Of a DNA stretch of 64,000 nt, positions 43,405-53,126 are shown piece by piece; the first letter of the stretch is position 1, and every line of letters starts with the position of its first letter. The notes beneath the pieces were generated by a model. The model had not been told where the DNA came from, searched no databases, and saw only the letters and a program-made list of their open reading frames with translations. The position numbers were made by a program, and so were the translations under genes. The DNA comes from Streptomyces sp. NBC_01288 (GTDB lineage Bacteria; Actinomycetota; Actinomycetes; Streptomycetales; Streptomycetaceae), in NCBI RefSeq assembly GCF_035982055.1, contig NZ_CP108427.1, forward strand, positions 806,001 through 870,000. Reading direction: 5' to 3'.

Positions 43405-44523
43405 TCACGGGGTGCCCAACCGACTCACGACCGGTTCGCCGGCCGGTTGTGCGCCGGCAAGGCGCTGACTGCGACGGAGGCGCAGGGCGGATGCGGTGAC
43501 GGCCACCGCGGTGCCCAGAACCGCGTAGCCGACGAGCACCCACAGGGGCTGGGCGATGGCGTTGCCGGAGAAGTAGACCGTGTTGCGTACGACGGTGGTG
43601 CCGGCGCCCGGCGGGAGCCACTCGCCGACCGATCGCCAGAACGGCGGCAGCAGAACGGCGGGATAGGCGCCCCCGGCACTGGGATTGCCCAGGACGACGA
43701 AGAGGAGGATGGTCACCCCGACACCGATGACGCCCCACAGCACCTGGAAGGCGACGGTGGTGGCGGCCGAGGCGAAGACGATCAGCGCGCCCAGCGCCCA
43801 CAACTCGGCGAAGTGCCCCTCCAGAGCGCCCAGGAGGGGACCCACGATGATGGCCCCGCCCAGGCCCGAGACGATCGCGTAGAGGGCGAGAGAGCTCAGC
43901 CGGATGACGGTCCGGTGGAGGTTGGCAGGGCGGGCTCCGCCGGCCATGCCGAGGATGGTGGCGGCCAGGTAGCCACCTACCATCCAGCCGACGACGAGGT
44001 AGAAGGAGGACATGCCGCGGCCGTCGCTGGCGGCGGGCGGCCGGATGTCGGTGATCGTCACCTGGCGGTGGCGGTCCGTCTCGATGGTCTGGGCGATCTG
44101 CTGGGCCGTGGAGGAGACGGCCGGACCGCCTGCCGAGGCCACCAGCAGCGTGTCGGTGGTGCTCTTCGGGTCGACGAGGATCGCCGCGTCGACGGTGCGG
44201 TCGAGGATGAGGGTGCGGGCCTGCTTTTCGGTGGCGACGACGCGGGCGTCGAGGGGGCCGTTCTCCAGGGTGTTGAGCTGTTTCACGACTGGGCCCGACA
44301 CCTGCGAGGGTGCGACGACCGCCACGGCGATGTGATGGGGCTTGGGTGCGTGGAAGGCGCCGATGTAGGACAGGACGAAGCCCAGCTGGAGGGCGAGGAC
44401 GCCGACGATCAGCAGGACGCCGCGCAGGTTGAGGGCATCGCGCAGTTCGGTGGTGAATCCCTGTGGTGCGGGGGCGGGGGCGGGGGGAGTGTCCTGGGCC
44501 GGGTCGGCCGGAGAGGGTGTCAC
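43405..44523 (-). CDS. DUF3533/ABC-2-like membrane protein
   Basis: 372 aa. One N-terminal helix (GVLLIVGVLALQLGFVLSYIGAF), a large outside domain (about 65-180), then five or so helices (SSFYLVVGWMVGGYLAATILGM ... LWVLVGYAVLGTAVAVTASALRL), the layout of YhgE/Pip and DUF3533 proteins related to ABC-2 permeases. The N-terminus is Pro-rich (DPAQDTPPAPAPAPQG). GTG 44523 starts the family protein; further upstream is unsupported. No ATPase is adjacent. Divergent from the Lrp-type gene, which probably regulates it. Confidence 0.8.
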   Translation of the reverse strand: MTPSPADPAQDTPPAPAPAPQGFTTELRDALNLRGVLLIVGVLALQLGFVLSYIGAFHAPKPHHIAVAVVAPSQVSGPVVKQLNTLENGPLDARVVATEKQARTLILDRTVDAAILVDPKSTTDTLLVASAGGPAVSSTAQQIAQTIETDRHRQVTITDIRPPAASDGRGMSSFYLVVGWMVGGYLAATILGMAGGARPANLHRTVIRLSSLALYAIVSGLGGAIIVGPLLGALEGHFAELWALGALIVFASAATTVAFQVLWGVIGVGVTILLFVVLGNPSAGGAYPAVLLPPFWRSVGEWLPPGAGTTVVRNTVYFSGNAIAQPLWVLVGYAVLGTAVAVTASALRLRRSQRLAGAQPAGEPVVSRLGTP

Positions 44524-44748
44524 AGTCAGGTCTTTCGTTGCTCGACGATGCGGGGTGTGGAGGGGGGCGGCCCACACGGATGTGGAAAGGGACGCTTGGT
44601 CGAGGACCGGCAGGATGCCGACCCGGGCCGTGGGCATTCCGCCTGTGATCCGGGCAGGAGGCTGGAGGGTCGACCGATTCCGGCCGACGGGAATGCCACT
44701 ACGATCCCGCTCATGAGCGACAAACCCGGGAAATCACAGGAAAGCCTC

Positions 44749-45810
44749 ATGGTGAAACGGTCTGTGCCGGATTCCGGCACCCACGCCCCGGACGCTCGGC
44801 ACGGCTTCTCCGAGCTGGATCTGGCGCTCCTTGACGCGCTCCAGACCTCTCCCCGTGCGCCCTGGTCCCGGATCGGCCAGGCGCTGGGTGTGGACGCGAC
44901 CACCGCGGCCCGGCACTGGGAGCGATTGCGCGCGGCCGGTCTGGCCTGGATCACGGCTCACGACGCCGCGAAGCAGGCCACCGTCGCCTTTGTGGAAGTG
45001 CGGTGCCGACCGGGTTCCCTGGCGTCGGTGAGCTCCGCCGCGGTTCTGCTGCCCTGGGTCTTCAACGTCGACGAGACCGCCGGCGACTTCGATCTGCTCC
45101 TGGGGGTGGTGGCCACCGATCTGCCCGCTCTCGGCCGCTCGGTGAACGAGACGATCGGCGGACTGGACGGGGTTCGCAGCCTCCGAACCCGGCTGGCCAT
45201 CACCCAGTACGGGGCGGGCAGTGACTGGCGGACCTGGGCTTTGGAACCGGCCGACCGCGCCGCCCTGTCCGAACCGCGGGCGCCGACCCGTGTCGTCTTC
45301 GCCACGGACATGTATGACCGCCCGGGGCCCGAGGACCAGGCCCTGTTGTCCGCGCTGGGCGACGACGGCAGACTCGGCTACACCGAACTGGCGTCCCTGA
45401 CCGGCATGAGCGAGCACACCGCCCGCCGACGGCTCCAGCGCATGCTGCGGGAAGGCGAGATCACCGTCCGCTGCGACCTGGCCCGCCCCCTCGCGGGACT
45501 GTCGGCGGCGATGATCTACCGTGCCTCGGTCCCCCACTCCCAGCGCGAGGCGACCGGCAACGCGCTGGCCCGCATGAAGCAGGTGCGCTCGTGCTTCTTC
45601 GTGAGCGGCCCGCACAACCTGCTCATCGTCGTGTGGCTCCACGGGCTCAACGCCGTCGACCCGTTCGAAGCCCTGCTCACCGACCGCTTCCCGGAGCTGG
45701 AGGTCCGCGACCGCGCCGTGGTGCTCCACGCCGCCAAGCACATGGGTCGGCTGCTCGACCTTCAGGGCCGGGCCACGGGCCGCGTGCCCTTCGCGCTGCC
45801 GCCGTCGTGA
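44749..45810 (+). CDS. Lrp/AsnC family regulator with two HTH units
   Basis: 353 aa, double-length. The first AsnC helix-turn-helix is FSELDLALLDALQTSPRAPWSRIGQALGVDATTAARHWERLRAAG; the second is DQALLSALGDDGRLGYTELASLTGMSEHTARRRLQRMLREGEI. Each is followed by an AsnC-type ligand domain, so the chain is an internal duplication, common in Streptomyces. ATG 44749 has AGGAAAG upstream; ATG 44713 with a TACGAT 10 nt before could be a leaderless start. It probably controls the divergent DUF3533 gene. Confidence 0.87.
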   Translation: MVKRSVPDSGTHAPDARHGFSELDLALLDALQTSPRAPWSRIGQALGVDATTAARHWERLRAAGLAWITAHDAAKQATVAFVEVRCRPGSLASVSSAAVLLPWVFNVDETAGDFDLLLGVVATDLPALGRSVNETIGGLDGVRSLRTRLAITQYGAGSDWRTWALEPADRAALSEPRAPTRVVFATDMYDRPGPEDQALLSALGDDGRLGYTELASLTGMSEHTARRRLQRMLREGEITVRCDLARPLAGLSAAMIYRASVPHSQREATGNALARMKQVRSCFFVSGPHNLLIVVWLHGLNAVDPFEALLTDRFPELEVRDRAVVLHAAKHMGRLLDLQGRATGRVPFALPPS

Positions 45811-45959
45811 ACAGCAGGGCGGTTCCGGGCGGGTCCGACGCGTACGTCGCTCCCGGTGACCGCCGACCAGGCTCGGCCGGCCTCCCCACGCGGCGAACCG
45901 GCGCAGCCCGGACGCCCCCGGTAAGCATCAGGGGGGCCGATACCGAAGCCGATACCGCG

Positions 45960-46516
45960 TCATGCTCGGCTCCATGTCCGCCTCACGACGTAGGACCAGG
46001 TCCATGTCCACGGGTCGACGGGGACCACACGGACTGCGCGGCCGTCAGGCGCGAGGAGGCGTCTCCAGGATTCGACGGACCGCAGGACGATCTGCCGGTC
46101 GTCGATCTCGATGCCGGGTCTTGTGGCGCGGATGCGGCGCAGCAGCGGTTCCAGTGCCTGGAGGTCGTGCAGTTGCGCGGTGACGAACAGGTTCGCCGCC
46201 CCCGCAGCGCCGGCCGTCATCGGAATTCCGACCGCCGCTCCCAGACGGATCGGATCCGCCACGATCGGATCTGCACCGGCGAGGAAAACCCGACCCCCCG
46301 CATCGGCGATCGACAGCCCCGCCCGCGCCGGCAATTCCTCCGGCGCCACCCGCGGGTCGAACCCTCCCGACGCCGGAGTTCCCTCGCGTGCCGCCTCGCC
46401 ACCCTGATCGACGGGAAGCACCGTTTCGCAGGCAGTTCGAGCAGGAAAACTTCCGTTCCCGGACAGGTGCCGACGCCCAGTTCTGCCCAGGCGGCCGTGC
46501 CGAACCCGGTAGCCAC
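45960..46516 (-). pseudogene. Fragment of an AsnC-type regulator (C-terminal part)
   Basis: The end AANLFVTAQLHDLQALEPLLRRIRATRPGIEIDDRQIVLRSVESWRRLLAPDGRAVRVVPVDPW matches the C-terminal ligand domain of Streptomyces Lrp/AsnC regulators. A different frame upstream (46516-46400, AELGVGTCPGTEVFLLELPAKR) looks like the preceding strand, so a frameshift is likely; no helix-turn-helix is left. A 153-aa open frame (45960-46421) remains but is unlikely to be functional. Confidence 0.55.
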
Positions 46517-46887
46517 GTGGAAACTCCTGGGTGCACCACTGATACAGGTCTGACCAGGTCAGGCTGCCGAGCGAGGGCGATCTTGAGGGGCCTGCGCAAC
46601 GAGAAGTCGCGCAGTCCGCGTCTCACCCCCAGGCCATGGCTCTCAGGGTGAGCATCGATTGCACCACCCGAGTCAACCGCCAGGACGTCCTGCAAGCCAA
46701 CGCGCAGATGCCCCGATTCAGTGGCAGGACTGCCGCGCAAAGATCATTGCGGATCGAACGGGCGATACCTGGAAGCGTCAATGGCACTGCCTCGCAAGCC
46801 GGCGTTTGCAGGTACCGGGGCACATACTCCCTGCTGGCCGGAGGACGCATTCCCTACGTTTTGACAGCTCGGGTTACCGGCAACAGC
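46517..46887. other. Non-coding or decayed sequence
   Basis: About 370 bases between the AsnC fragment and the alcohol dehydrogenase end. Short open frames exist on both strands but have no recognisable family or ribosome binding site. Base composition is lower in GC than its neighbours, consistent with decayed or foreign DNA. Confidence 0.4.
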
Positions 46888-47994
46888 TCAGAAGGTGAGC
46901 ACCGGCTTGATCGCCTTGCCCGCGCTCATGTCCCGCACCGCCTGGTCGATCTCCGCGAACGGATATGTGGTGATCAGGCGGTGCAGCGGCAGCCGCCCTT
47001 CCTTGACCAGTTGAACGAGCGCGGGGATAAAGCTCTGCGTCTCACTGTCGCCGAGGGTGAGTCCCACGATCCGCTTCCCGGGGAGCAACCCGTTGACGTC
47101 CAGGGCGACTTCGCTGCCGAACGGCGGTGCTCCTACGACGACCAGCGTGCCCCGGGCGGCGAGCGCGTCGGCGCCCTGGCGGAGGACGCCGACATTGCCG
47201 GTCGTCTCGACGATGCCGTCGGCTCCCCGGCCGTCGGTCACTGCCGCGAGGGTCTCACCGAGGTCGGCCTCGCCCGCGTTGACGGTGTGGGTGGCTCCCA
47301 ACTCCTTTGCCAGGGCCAGCCGTTCGCCGACGCGGTCCACGGCGATGATCCGAGTGGCCGGGGTGAGCGCGGCGGCCATCACCGCGGACAGCCCCACCGC
47401 TCCGGCGCCGAGCACCACGATCGTGTCGCCGAGCCGGGGCTTGAGGACGTTCCAGACGGCGCCGACTCCGGTCTGGACTCCGCAGCCCAGCGGGGCGATC
47501 GACTCCAGCGGCACGTCCGGGTCGACCTTCACCAGGCTGCGCTCGTCGACCAACGCCCGTTCGGCGAACGAGGACTGACCGAAGAAGTGCCCGCCGAGGG
47601 GCTCGCCGTCGCGGCTGATGGTGCTGCTGCCGTCGGCACGTCGGCCGCCGATGAGGTTCAGCGGCAGCCAGGTCGCGCAGTAAGCGGGGTGCCCGCCCTG
47701 GCAGTTGTGGCAGTCGCCGCAGGACGTGAAGGACAGGACGACGTGGTCGCCGGCCACGACGCCGGTGACGGCCGAGCCGACCTCCTCGACGACACCGGCG
47801 CCCTCGTGACCGAGAACTCCGGGGAGCGGGAAGGGCAGTCCGCCGCTCGCTGCTCCAAGGTCGGTGTGGCACAGGCCTGTTGCGACGACGCGGACCAGCG
47901 CCTCGTGCGGGCCCGGCTCGGCCAGTTCGACGGCGGTGAGGGTGAAGGGTGCGCCGCCCGACTCGACGACGGCCGCGCGCGTGGTGGTGGACAT
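46888..47994 (-). CDS. Zinc-dependent NAD(P) alcohol dehydrogenase
   Basis: 368 aa aryl-alcohol dehydrogenase type. Catalytic zinc ligands C42 and H43 in GLCHTD, the GHEGAG motif, and the structural zinc cysteines SCGDCHNCQGGHPAYC; NAD site VVLGAGAVGLSAVM. It oxidises a primary alcohol to the aldehyde used by the adjacent dehydrogenase. ATG 47994 has GAGGAG 8 nt upstream. 48 bp after the aldehyde dehydrogenase on the same strand. Confidence 0.94.
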   Translation of the reverse strand: MSTTTRAAVVESGGAPFTLTAVELAEPGPHEALVRVVATGLCHTDLGAASGGLPFPLPGVLGHEGAGVVEEVGSAVTGVVAGDHVVLSFTSCGDCHNCQGGHPAYCATWLPLNLIGGRRADGSSTISRDGEPLGGHFFGQSSFAERALVDERSLVKVDPDVPLESIAPLGCGVQTGVGAVWNVLKPRLGDTIVVLGAGAVGLSAVMAAALTPATRIIAVDRVGERLALAKELGATHTVNAGEADLGETLAAVTDGRGADGIVETTGNVGVLRQGADALAARGTLVVVGAPPFGSEVALDVNGLLPGKRIVGLTLGDSETQSFIPALVQLVKEGRLPLHRLITTYPFAEIDQAVRDMSAGKAIKPVLTF

Positions 47995-48042
47995 CGTACG
48001 AACTCCTCAGTGGGCGTGGTCGGTCGTCCTGAGTGGGCCTGG

Positions 48043-49503
48043 TCAGTCGAGGGAGACGACGACGGACTTGGTCCGGGTGTAGGCGGCGAGGCCCTCGGGG
48101 CCGTACTCGCGGCCGAAGCCGGAGTCCTTGACGCCGCCGAAGGGGACGTTGGGGTCGAGCATCGCCCAGTCGTTGATCCAGACGATGCCTGCCTGGAGCC
48201 GGTCGGCGATGCGGTGGGCGCGGGTGAGGTTGCCGGTCTGGATGCCCGAAGCCAGGCCGTAGGGCGTGGAGTTGGCGAGTTCGACGGCCTCGTCCTCGGT
48301 GTCGAAGGGCTGGACGGTGAGGACCGGGCCGAAGATCTCCTCCTGGATCACCCGGGAGTCGTTGGCGAGGTCGGCGATGACCGTGGGCTTGTAGTAGTAG
48401 CCGCCGTCCAGGTCGAGCCGTTCGCCGCCGCAGACGATGCGGGCGCCCTCCTTGCGGGCGAGGTCGACGTACTCCTCGACCTTCCGCAGGTGCCGCTCCC
48501 CCGCCATCGGGCCGACGACGGTCTCGGGCAGCCGGGGATCGCCGAGCGGTACGCCGGGGACGGCGTCGGCGAGGATGTTGAGGAGGGTGCTGTAGACGGG
48601 GCGCGCGACGAGCAGGCGGGGGCCGCCCATGCAGAACTGGCCGGTGTTGAAGACGAATCCCTTGATGACCGCGCCGACGGCCTTCTCCAGGTCGGCGTCC
48701 TCGAAGACGAGGTGGGCCGCGTTGCCGCCGAGTTCCATGGTCACGGGCTTGAGGTTCTCGCCGGCGACGCTCGCGGCGTGCCGGCCGACGGCGGTGGAGC
48801 CGGTGAAGGCGATCTTGTCGACGCCGGTGTGCCGCAGCAGGGCCTCGCCGGCGACCGGGCCCGCGCCGGTGACGACGTTGACGACACCGTCCGGGACGCC
48901 GGCCCGCTGGAGCAGTCCGGCCATGTAGAGGGCGCTGAGCGGGGTCTCGTCGGCGGGCTTGTGGACCACGGTGTTGCCGGCCGCGAGGGCGGGGGCGAGT
49001 TTCGAACCGGCCAGAATCAGCGGGAAGTTGAAGGGGGTGATCGCGGCGACCACGCCGAGCGGCTCGCGCTTGGTGTAGGCGAGGGCGTTGAGCGGGGTGT
49101 CGCGGACAGCGCCGTCCAGGGAGTGGGCGAGGGCCGCGTAGTGCTCGTAGTCGTTGGCCGCGTTGGTCACGTCGACGGCGTGGCACAGGGTGATGGGTTT
49201 GCCGACGTCGAGGCTCTCCAACTGGGCGAGTTCGTCGGCGTTCTCGCGGATCAGCTCGGCGACGCGGTGCAGGATCCGGCCGCGTTCCCGGCCGCTGAGC
49301 CCGGACCAGTGGCCGCTGTCGAAGGCCTCGCGGGCGGCGCGGACGGCCGCGTCCACATCGGCGGGGCCGGCCTCCGCGACCGTGGTGACGACCCGGCCCC
49401 GGGACGGGTCGACCACCTCGGTGCGCGCTCCGTCGGCGGCCTCGCACCAGCGGCCCCCGATGAACAGGCGGCCGGGTTCGATCTCGAAGGCGGTCATCGC
49501 CAC
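48043..49503 (-). CDS. NAD-dependent aldehyde dehydrogenase
   Basis: 486 aa. Catalytic Cys in FNTGQFCMGGPR, general-base Glu in VTMELGGNAA, NAD site ITPFNFPLILAGSKLAPALAAGNTVVHKPADETP and FTGSTAVGRHAA. It oxidises an aldehyde to the acid. The set resembles aromatic or betaine-type aldehyde dehydrogenases. GAGGAG precedes ATG 49503. First gene of an operon with the alcohol dehydrogenase, divergent from MarR. Confidence 0.94.
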   Translation of the reverse strand: MAMTAFEIEPGRLFIGGRWCEAADGARTEVVDPSRGRVVTTVAEAGPADVDAAVRAAREAFDSGHWSGLSGRERGRILHRVAELIRENADELAQLESLDVGKPITLCHAVDVTNAANDYEHYAALAHSLDGAVRDTPLNALAYTKREPLGVVAAITPFNFPLILAGSKLAPALAAGNTVVHKPADETPLSALYMAGLLQRAGVPDGVVNVVTGAGPVAGEALLRHTGVDKIAFTGSTAVGRHAASVAGENLKPVTMELGGNAAHLVFEDADLEKAVGAVIKGFVFNTGQFCMGGPRLLVARPVYSTLLNILADAVPGVPLGDPRLPETVVGPMAGERHLRKVEEYVDLARKEGARIVCGGERLDLDGGYYYKPTVIADLANDSRVIQEEIFGPVLTVQPFDTEDEAVELANSTPYGLASGIQTGNLTRAHRIADRLQAGIVWINDWAMLDPNVPFGGVKDSGFGREYGPEGLAAYTRTKSVVVSLD

Positions 49504-49511
49504 TCCTCAGC

Positions 49512-49536
49512 ATCGTTGCCAGGACTATCGTTGCCA
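49512..49536. repeat. Direct repeat ATCGTTGCCA in the ALDH leader
   Basis: ATCGTTGCCA at 49512-49521 and 49527-49536, period 15 bp, between the ALDH start codon and the MarR operators. Possible half-sites or promoter-proximal elements. Confidence 0.4.
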
Positions 49537-49543
49537 AGATTTC

Positions 49544-49566
49544 AACCAACAGGATTCCTGTTGGTT
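49544..49566. promoter_or_regulatory. MarR operator 1
   Basis: AACCAACAGG-ATT-CCTGTTGGTT, perfect 10-bp arms with a 3-bp centre. It shares the core ACAGGNNNCCTGT with operator 2 and lies on the dehydrogenase side. Confidence 0.8.
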
Positions 49567-49593
49567 TCTCGTCTGGTCCGCAGTCTCGTTACA

Positions 49594-49608
49594 GACAGGT
49601 TTCCTGTC
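49594..49608. promoter_or_regulatory. MarR operator 2
   Basis: GACAGG-TTT-CCTGTC, perfect 6-bp arms around a 3-bp centre, on the marR side just upstream of a TAGGGT -10-like box (49615-49620). Core identical to operator 1; centres 46 bp apart. Confidence 0.8.
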
Positions 49609-49627
49609 AATGCTCTAGGGTGAATCC

Positions 49628-50101
49628 ATGGCTGAACCCCTGGCTGGCCCCTTGACCGAACCTGTCGTCGGCACCCACGCGACGAAGGCACCCCCCTCCC
49701 TGCTGTACATGGTCAAGCAGGTGGAGCTGGTCGTCCGCTCGCACCTGGACGAGTTGGTCAGGCCGTACGGGATCACCGCGCTCCAGTACACCGCGCTCAC
49801 GGTCCTGGAGCGACACGACGGCCTGTCGGCGGCGCAGCTCGCCCGGGACTCCTTCGTCACCGCGCAGTCCATCGCCGACCTCGTGCGCTCCCTGGAGGGG
49901 CGCGGGCTGATCCGCCGGGAGCGCAATCCGCGGAACCGTCGCGAGCTGCTGATCCTGCTGACCGAGGAGGCGCGCGACCTGCTGACGGGGTGCGCCGGGC
50001 CGGTGCGGGAGCTGGAGGAGCGGATGGTGCGCGAGCTCACGGCGCACCAGAGCGAGCAGTTCCGCCTGGCACTCTCCAAGGCGTGGCACGCACTGTCGTA
50101 G
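49628..50101 (+). CDS. MarR family regulator
   Basis: 157 aa winged helix-turn-helix (PYGITALQYTALTVLERHDGLSAAQLARDSFVTAQSIADLVRSLEGRGLIRRERNPRNRRELLILLTEEA). ATG 49628 is only about 8 nt from a TAGGGT box, so the transcript may be nearly leaderless. It most likely represses itself and the dehydrogenase operon through the two ACAGGNNNCCTGT sites, with release by an aldehyde, alcohol or aromatic acid. Confidence 0.92.
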   Translation: MAEPLAGPLTEPVVGTHATKAPPSLLYMVKQVELVVRSHLDELVRPYGITALQYTALTVLERHDGLSAAQLARDSFVTAQSIADLVRSLEGRGLIRRERNPRNRRELLILLTEEARDLLTGCAGPVRELEERMVRELTAHQSEQFRLALSKAWHALS

Positions 50102-50154
50102 GCCCGGGCGTGCGCCGGTGCGTGGCTGCCGCGCACATCACAGAAAGCTCTGGC

Positions 50155-50180
50155 TCGATTCGAAGACATATGTCAATCGA
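50155..50180. promoter_or_regulatory. AT-rich palindrome upstream of the STAS gene
   Basis: GACATATGTC (50165-50174) is a perfect 10-bp palindrome inside TCGATT ... AATCGA (50155-50160, 50175-50180), about 95 nt before the STAS gene. A GGGTAA at 50205-50210 could be a SigB-type -10 but lacks a good -35. Confidence 0.4.
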
Positions 50181-50273
50181 ACATGCTCAAATTCACTCCA
50201 TCGAGGGTAACTTGCAGGGCGGGGAGCGCTTCTACGCTCAACCCCGCTTCACCGAGGGCCGGTTGGAGGCGAA

Positions 50274-50660
50274 GTGGACGTGCAGCAGGAACCCGCGCCG
50301 CTGACCCGGCATCTGCGGATCCACCGGGACCGCGGGTTCACGGTCCTGGAGTTCCGCGGGGAGATCGACATCGCCGCGGCGACGGAGATCCAGCCGTATC
50401 TGGACCGGGTGACGGCGCGGCCCCGCGCGCGGATCGTGATCGACCTGCGGCAGGTCGAGTTCTTCGACTGCTCGGGGCTGCGCCTGCTGTTCCGGGCGCG
50501 GCAGCGGGTGTTGGAGCGGGACGGGCGGCTGCGTCTCGTCTGCACCCACCCGCTGACCCTGCGCATCCTGCGGGTCACCGGGCTCAACCGGCTGCTGCCG
50601 CCGCAGCCGACGCTGGACGCGGCTCTGGGGCAGCCCGAGGCCACGTCCGGCACGTTATGA
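50274..50660 (+). CDS. STAS domain anti-sigma factor antagonist
   Basis: 128 aa. STAS fold: FTVLEFRGEIDIAAATEIQPYLDR, then ARIVIDLRQVEFFDCSGLRLLFRARQRV with the phosphorylatable Ser in DCSGL. It should switch an anti-sigma (RsbW-type) partner on dephosphorylation. GTG 50274 has GGAGG 4 nt upstream. No anti-sigma gene is adjacent; a possible phosphatase partner lies at the left end of the window. Confidence 0.9.
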   Translation: MDVQQEPAPLTRHLRIHRDRGFTVLEFRGEIDIAAATEIQPYLDRVTARPRARIVIDLRQVEFFDCSGLRLLFRARQRVLERDGRLRLVCTHPLTLRILRVTGLNRLLPPQPTLDAALGQPEATSGTL

Positions 50661-50675
50661 GCCTTACGGGGAGCG

Positions 50676-51869
<1,194 letters not shown>

Positions 51870-51925
51870 GGCGAGTCCTCCTGATCACCTCGGTTGATGC
51901 CGAGCGTTGCTCCGTCCCCTCATGT

Positions 51926-52879
51926 CTATTCGTTCGGCGGCGCGTCGAACAGGGCGCTGACGGACTCGCCGTTGTGAATGCGGCGTACGGCCTCGGCGAG
52001 CGCCGGGGCGATGGACAGGATGCGCAGCTTCTCGGTGCGCTCCTCCTCGGGCACTGGCACGGTGTTGGTGCAGACGATCTCCAGGACGTCGGGCTGCTCC
52101 CCGATCCGCTTCAGCGCGCCCGCCGCGAACAGGCCGTGCGTACAGGCGACTCGGATCGAGCGCGGGCCCAACTCCCTCAGGCGGTCGAGGAGTTCGAGCA
52201 CGGTGCTGCCCTTGGCGATCTCGTCGTCCAGCACGATGATGTCCCGGTCGGCGATGTCACCGATGACGGAGCTGATGACGACCCGGTCGTCCGCGTACCG
52301 CTGCTTGGCGCCGGCGGCCACCTGGGCGCCGATCAGCCGGGCGAACGCGGCGGCCTCCTTGGCGTTGCCGAGGTCCGGGGAGACGACGGTGGTGCGGGAG
52401 AGGTCGTACTGCCGGAAGTGCGCGGCCAGTTCACGCAGCGCGTGCAGATGGTCGACCGGCACCGAGAAGAAGCCGTGCACCTGTGGCGAGTGCAGGGTCA
52501 TGGCCAGGACGCGGCTCGCGCCCGCCGCCACCATCAGGTCGGCGACGAGCCGGCCGCCGAGCGAGATGCGCGGGGCGTCCTTCTTGTCGGAGCGGGCGTA
52601 CGAGTAGTGCGGCATGACGACGGTGATCCGCCCGGCGGAGGCACCGCGTGCCGCGTCGCACATCAACAGCAGCTCTACGAGGTTCTCCTGGACCGGCTTC
52701 ACCAGCGGCTGGATCAGGAAGACGTCCCGTTCCCGGCAGTTGGCCTGGAGCTGTACCTCCAGGCAGTCGTTGGCGAACCGGCTGACCCGGGTGGGGCTGA
52801 GCGGAACACCGAGATGTGCGCAGACCTCCCTGGCCAACTCGGGGTGGGCATTCCCGCTGAACACGGCGATGTCTCGCAC
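51926..52879 (-). CDS. prs: Ribose-phosphate diphosphokinase (PRPP synthetase), divergent copy
   Basis: 317 aa. Both phosphoribosyltransferase-like halves are present: VMPHYSYARSDKKDAPRISLGGRLVADLM (ATP and catalytic flexible region) and the PRPP loop VLDDEIAKGSTVLELLDRL where typical enzymes have VDDMIDTGGT. These changes set it apart from the housekeeping enzyme. GTG 52879 has GAGGAG upstream. It is upstream of the extra EF-Tu and divergent from the ribosomal protection gene, suggesting a stress role. Confidence 0.9.
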   Translation of the reverse strand: MRDIAVFSGNAHPELAREVCAHLGVPLSPTRVSRFANDCLEVQLQANCRERDVFLIQPLVKPVQENLVELLLMCDAARGASAGRITVVMPHYSYARSDKKDAPRISLGGRLVADLMVAAGASRVLAMTLHSPQVHGFFSVPVDHLHALRELAAHFRQYDLSRTTVVSPDLGNAKEAAAFARLIGAQVAAGAKQRYADDRVVISSVIGDIADRDIIVLDDEIAKGSTVLELLDRLRELGPRSIRVACTHGLFAAGALKRIGEQPDVLEIVCTNTVPVPEEERTEKLRILSIAPALAEAVRRIHNGESVSALFDAPPNE

Positions 52880-52935
52880 GATCTACTGCTCCTCGCATGA
52901 TCATTCCCGGCCGTGGTTCATGCTACTGACCCGCG

Positions 52936-52974
52936 AAAACGGGTTGCCTACCGCCCACTCCTGTGGGCCATGAT
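52936..52974. promoter_or_regulatory. Divergent promoter region with an A-tract (possible WblC/WhiB7-type)
   Basis: AAAA (52936-52939) precedes TTGCCT (52944-52949), with CATGAT 19 bp further (52969-52974) reading right. On the other strand TAGCAT is a possible -10 for prs. ACCCG-CGAAAA-CGGGT is a short dyad. WhiB7/WblC promoters carry an A/T tract next to the -35; the match is suggestive only. Confidence 0.35.
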
Positions 52975-53012
52975 GGCGGCGCCCGTACTCCCCCGCATGT
53001 CAGGAGCCCCAG

Positions 53013-53126
53013 ATGCGCCGACTCCTCGGAATCCACCGCCCTGCCCACCGGACGACGGTTCTTGAGGACTCGACCACGCATGCACACCCTGAACATCGGA
53101 ATTCTGGCCCACGTCGACGCCGGTAA
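53013..53126 (+). CDS. Possible leader peptide (37 aa) overlapping the ribosomal protection gene
   Basis: ATG 53013 has AGGAG 6 nt upstream, and the frame MRRLLGIHRPAHRTTVLEDS... runs to TAA 53124-53126, which is 44 nt inside the downstream gene in another frame. The downstream ATG 53080 has only a distant GAGG, so its translation may depend on ribosomes in this leader, as in attenuation-controlled resistance genes. No conservation data. Confidence 0.4.
   Translation: MRRLLGIHRPAHRTTVLEDSTTHAHPEHRNSGPRRRR

Noticed and set aside
46636..46898. Short plus-strand frames right of the AsnC fragment
   Set aside because: Unrecognisable composition; no start signals.
47255..49549. Very long open frame antisense to, and across, the alcohol and aldehyde dehydrogenase genes
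   Set aside because: The peptide is Arg/Pro/Gly-rich with no domain; it is a by-product of high third-position GC in the real genes.
50205..50210. SigB-type promoter before the STAS gene
   Set aside because: GGGTAA is present but no GTTT-like -35 at the right distance.
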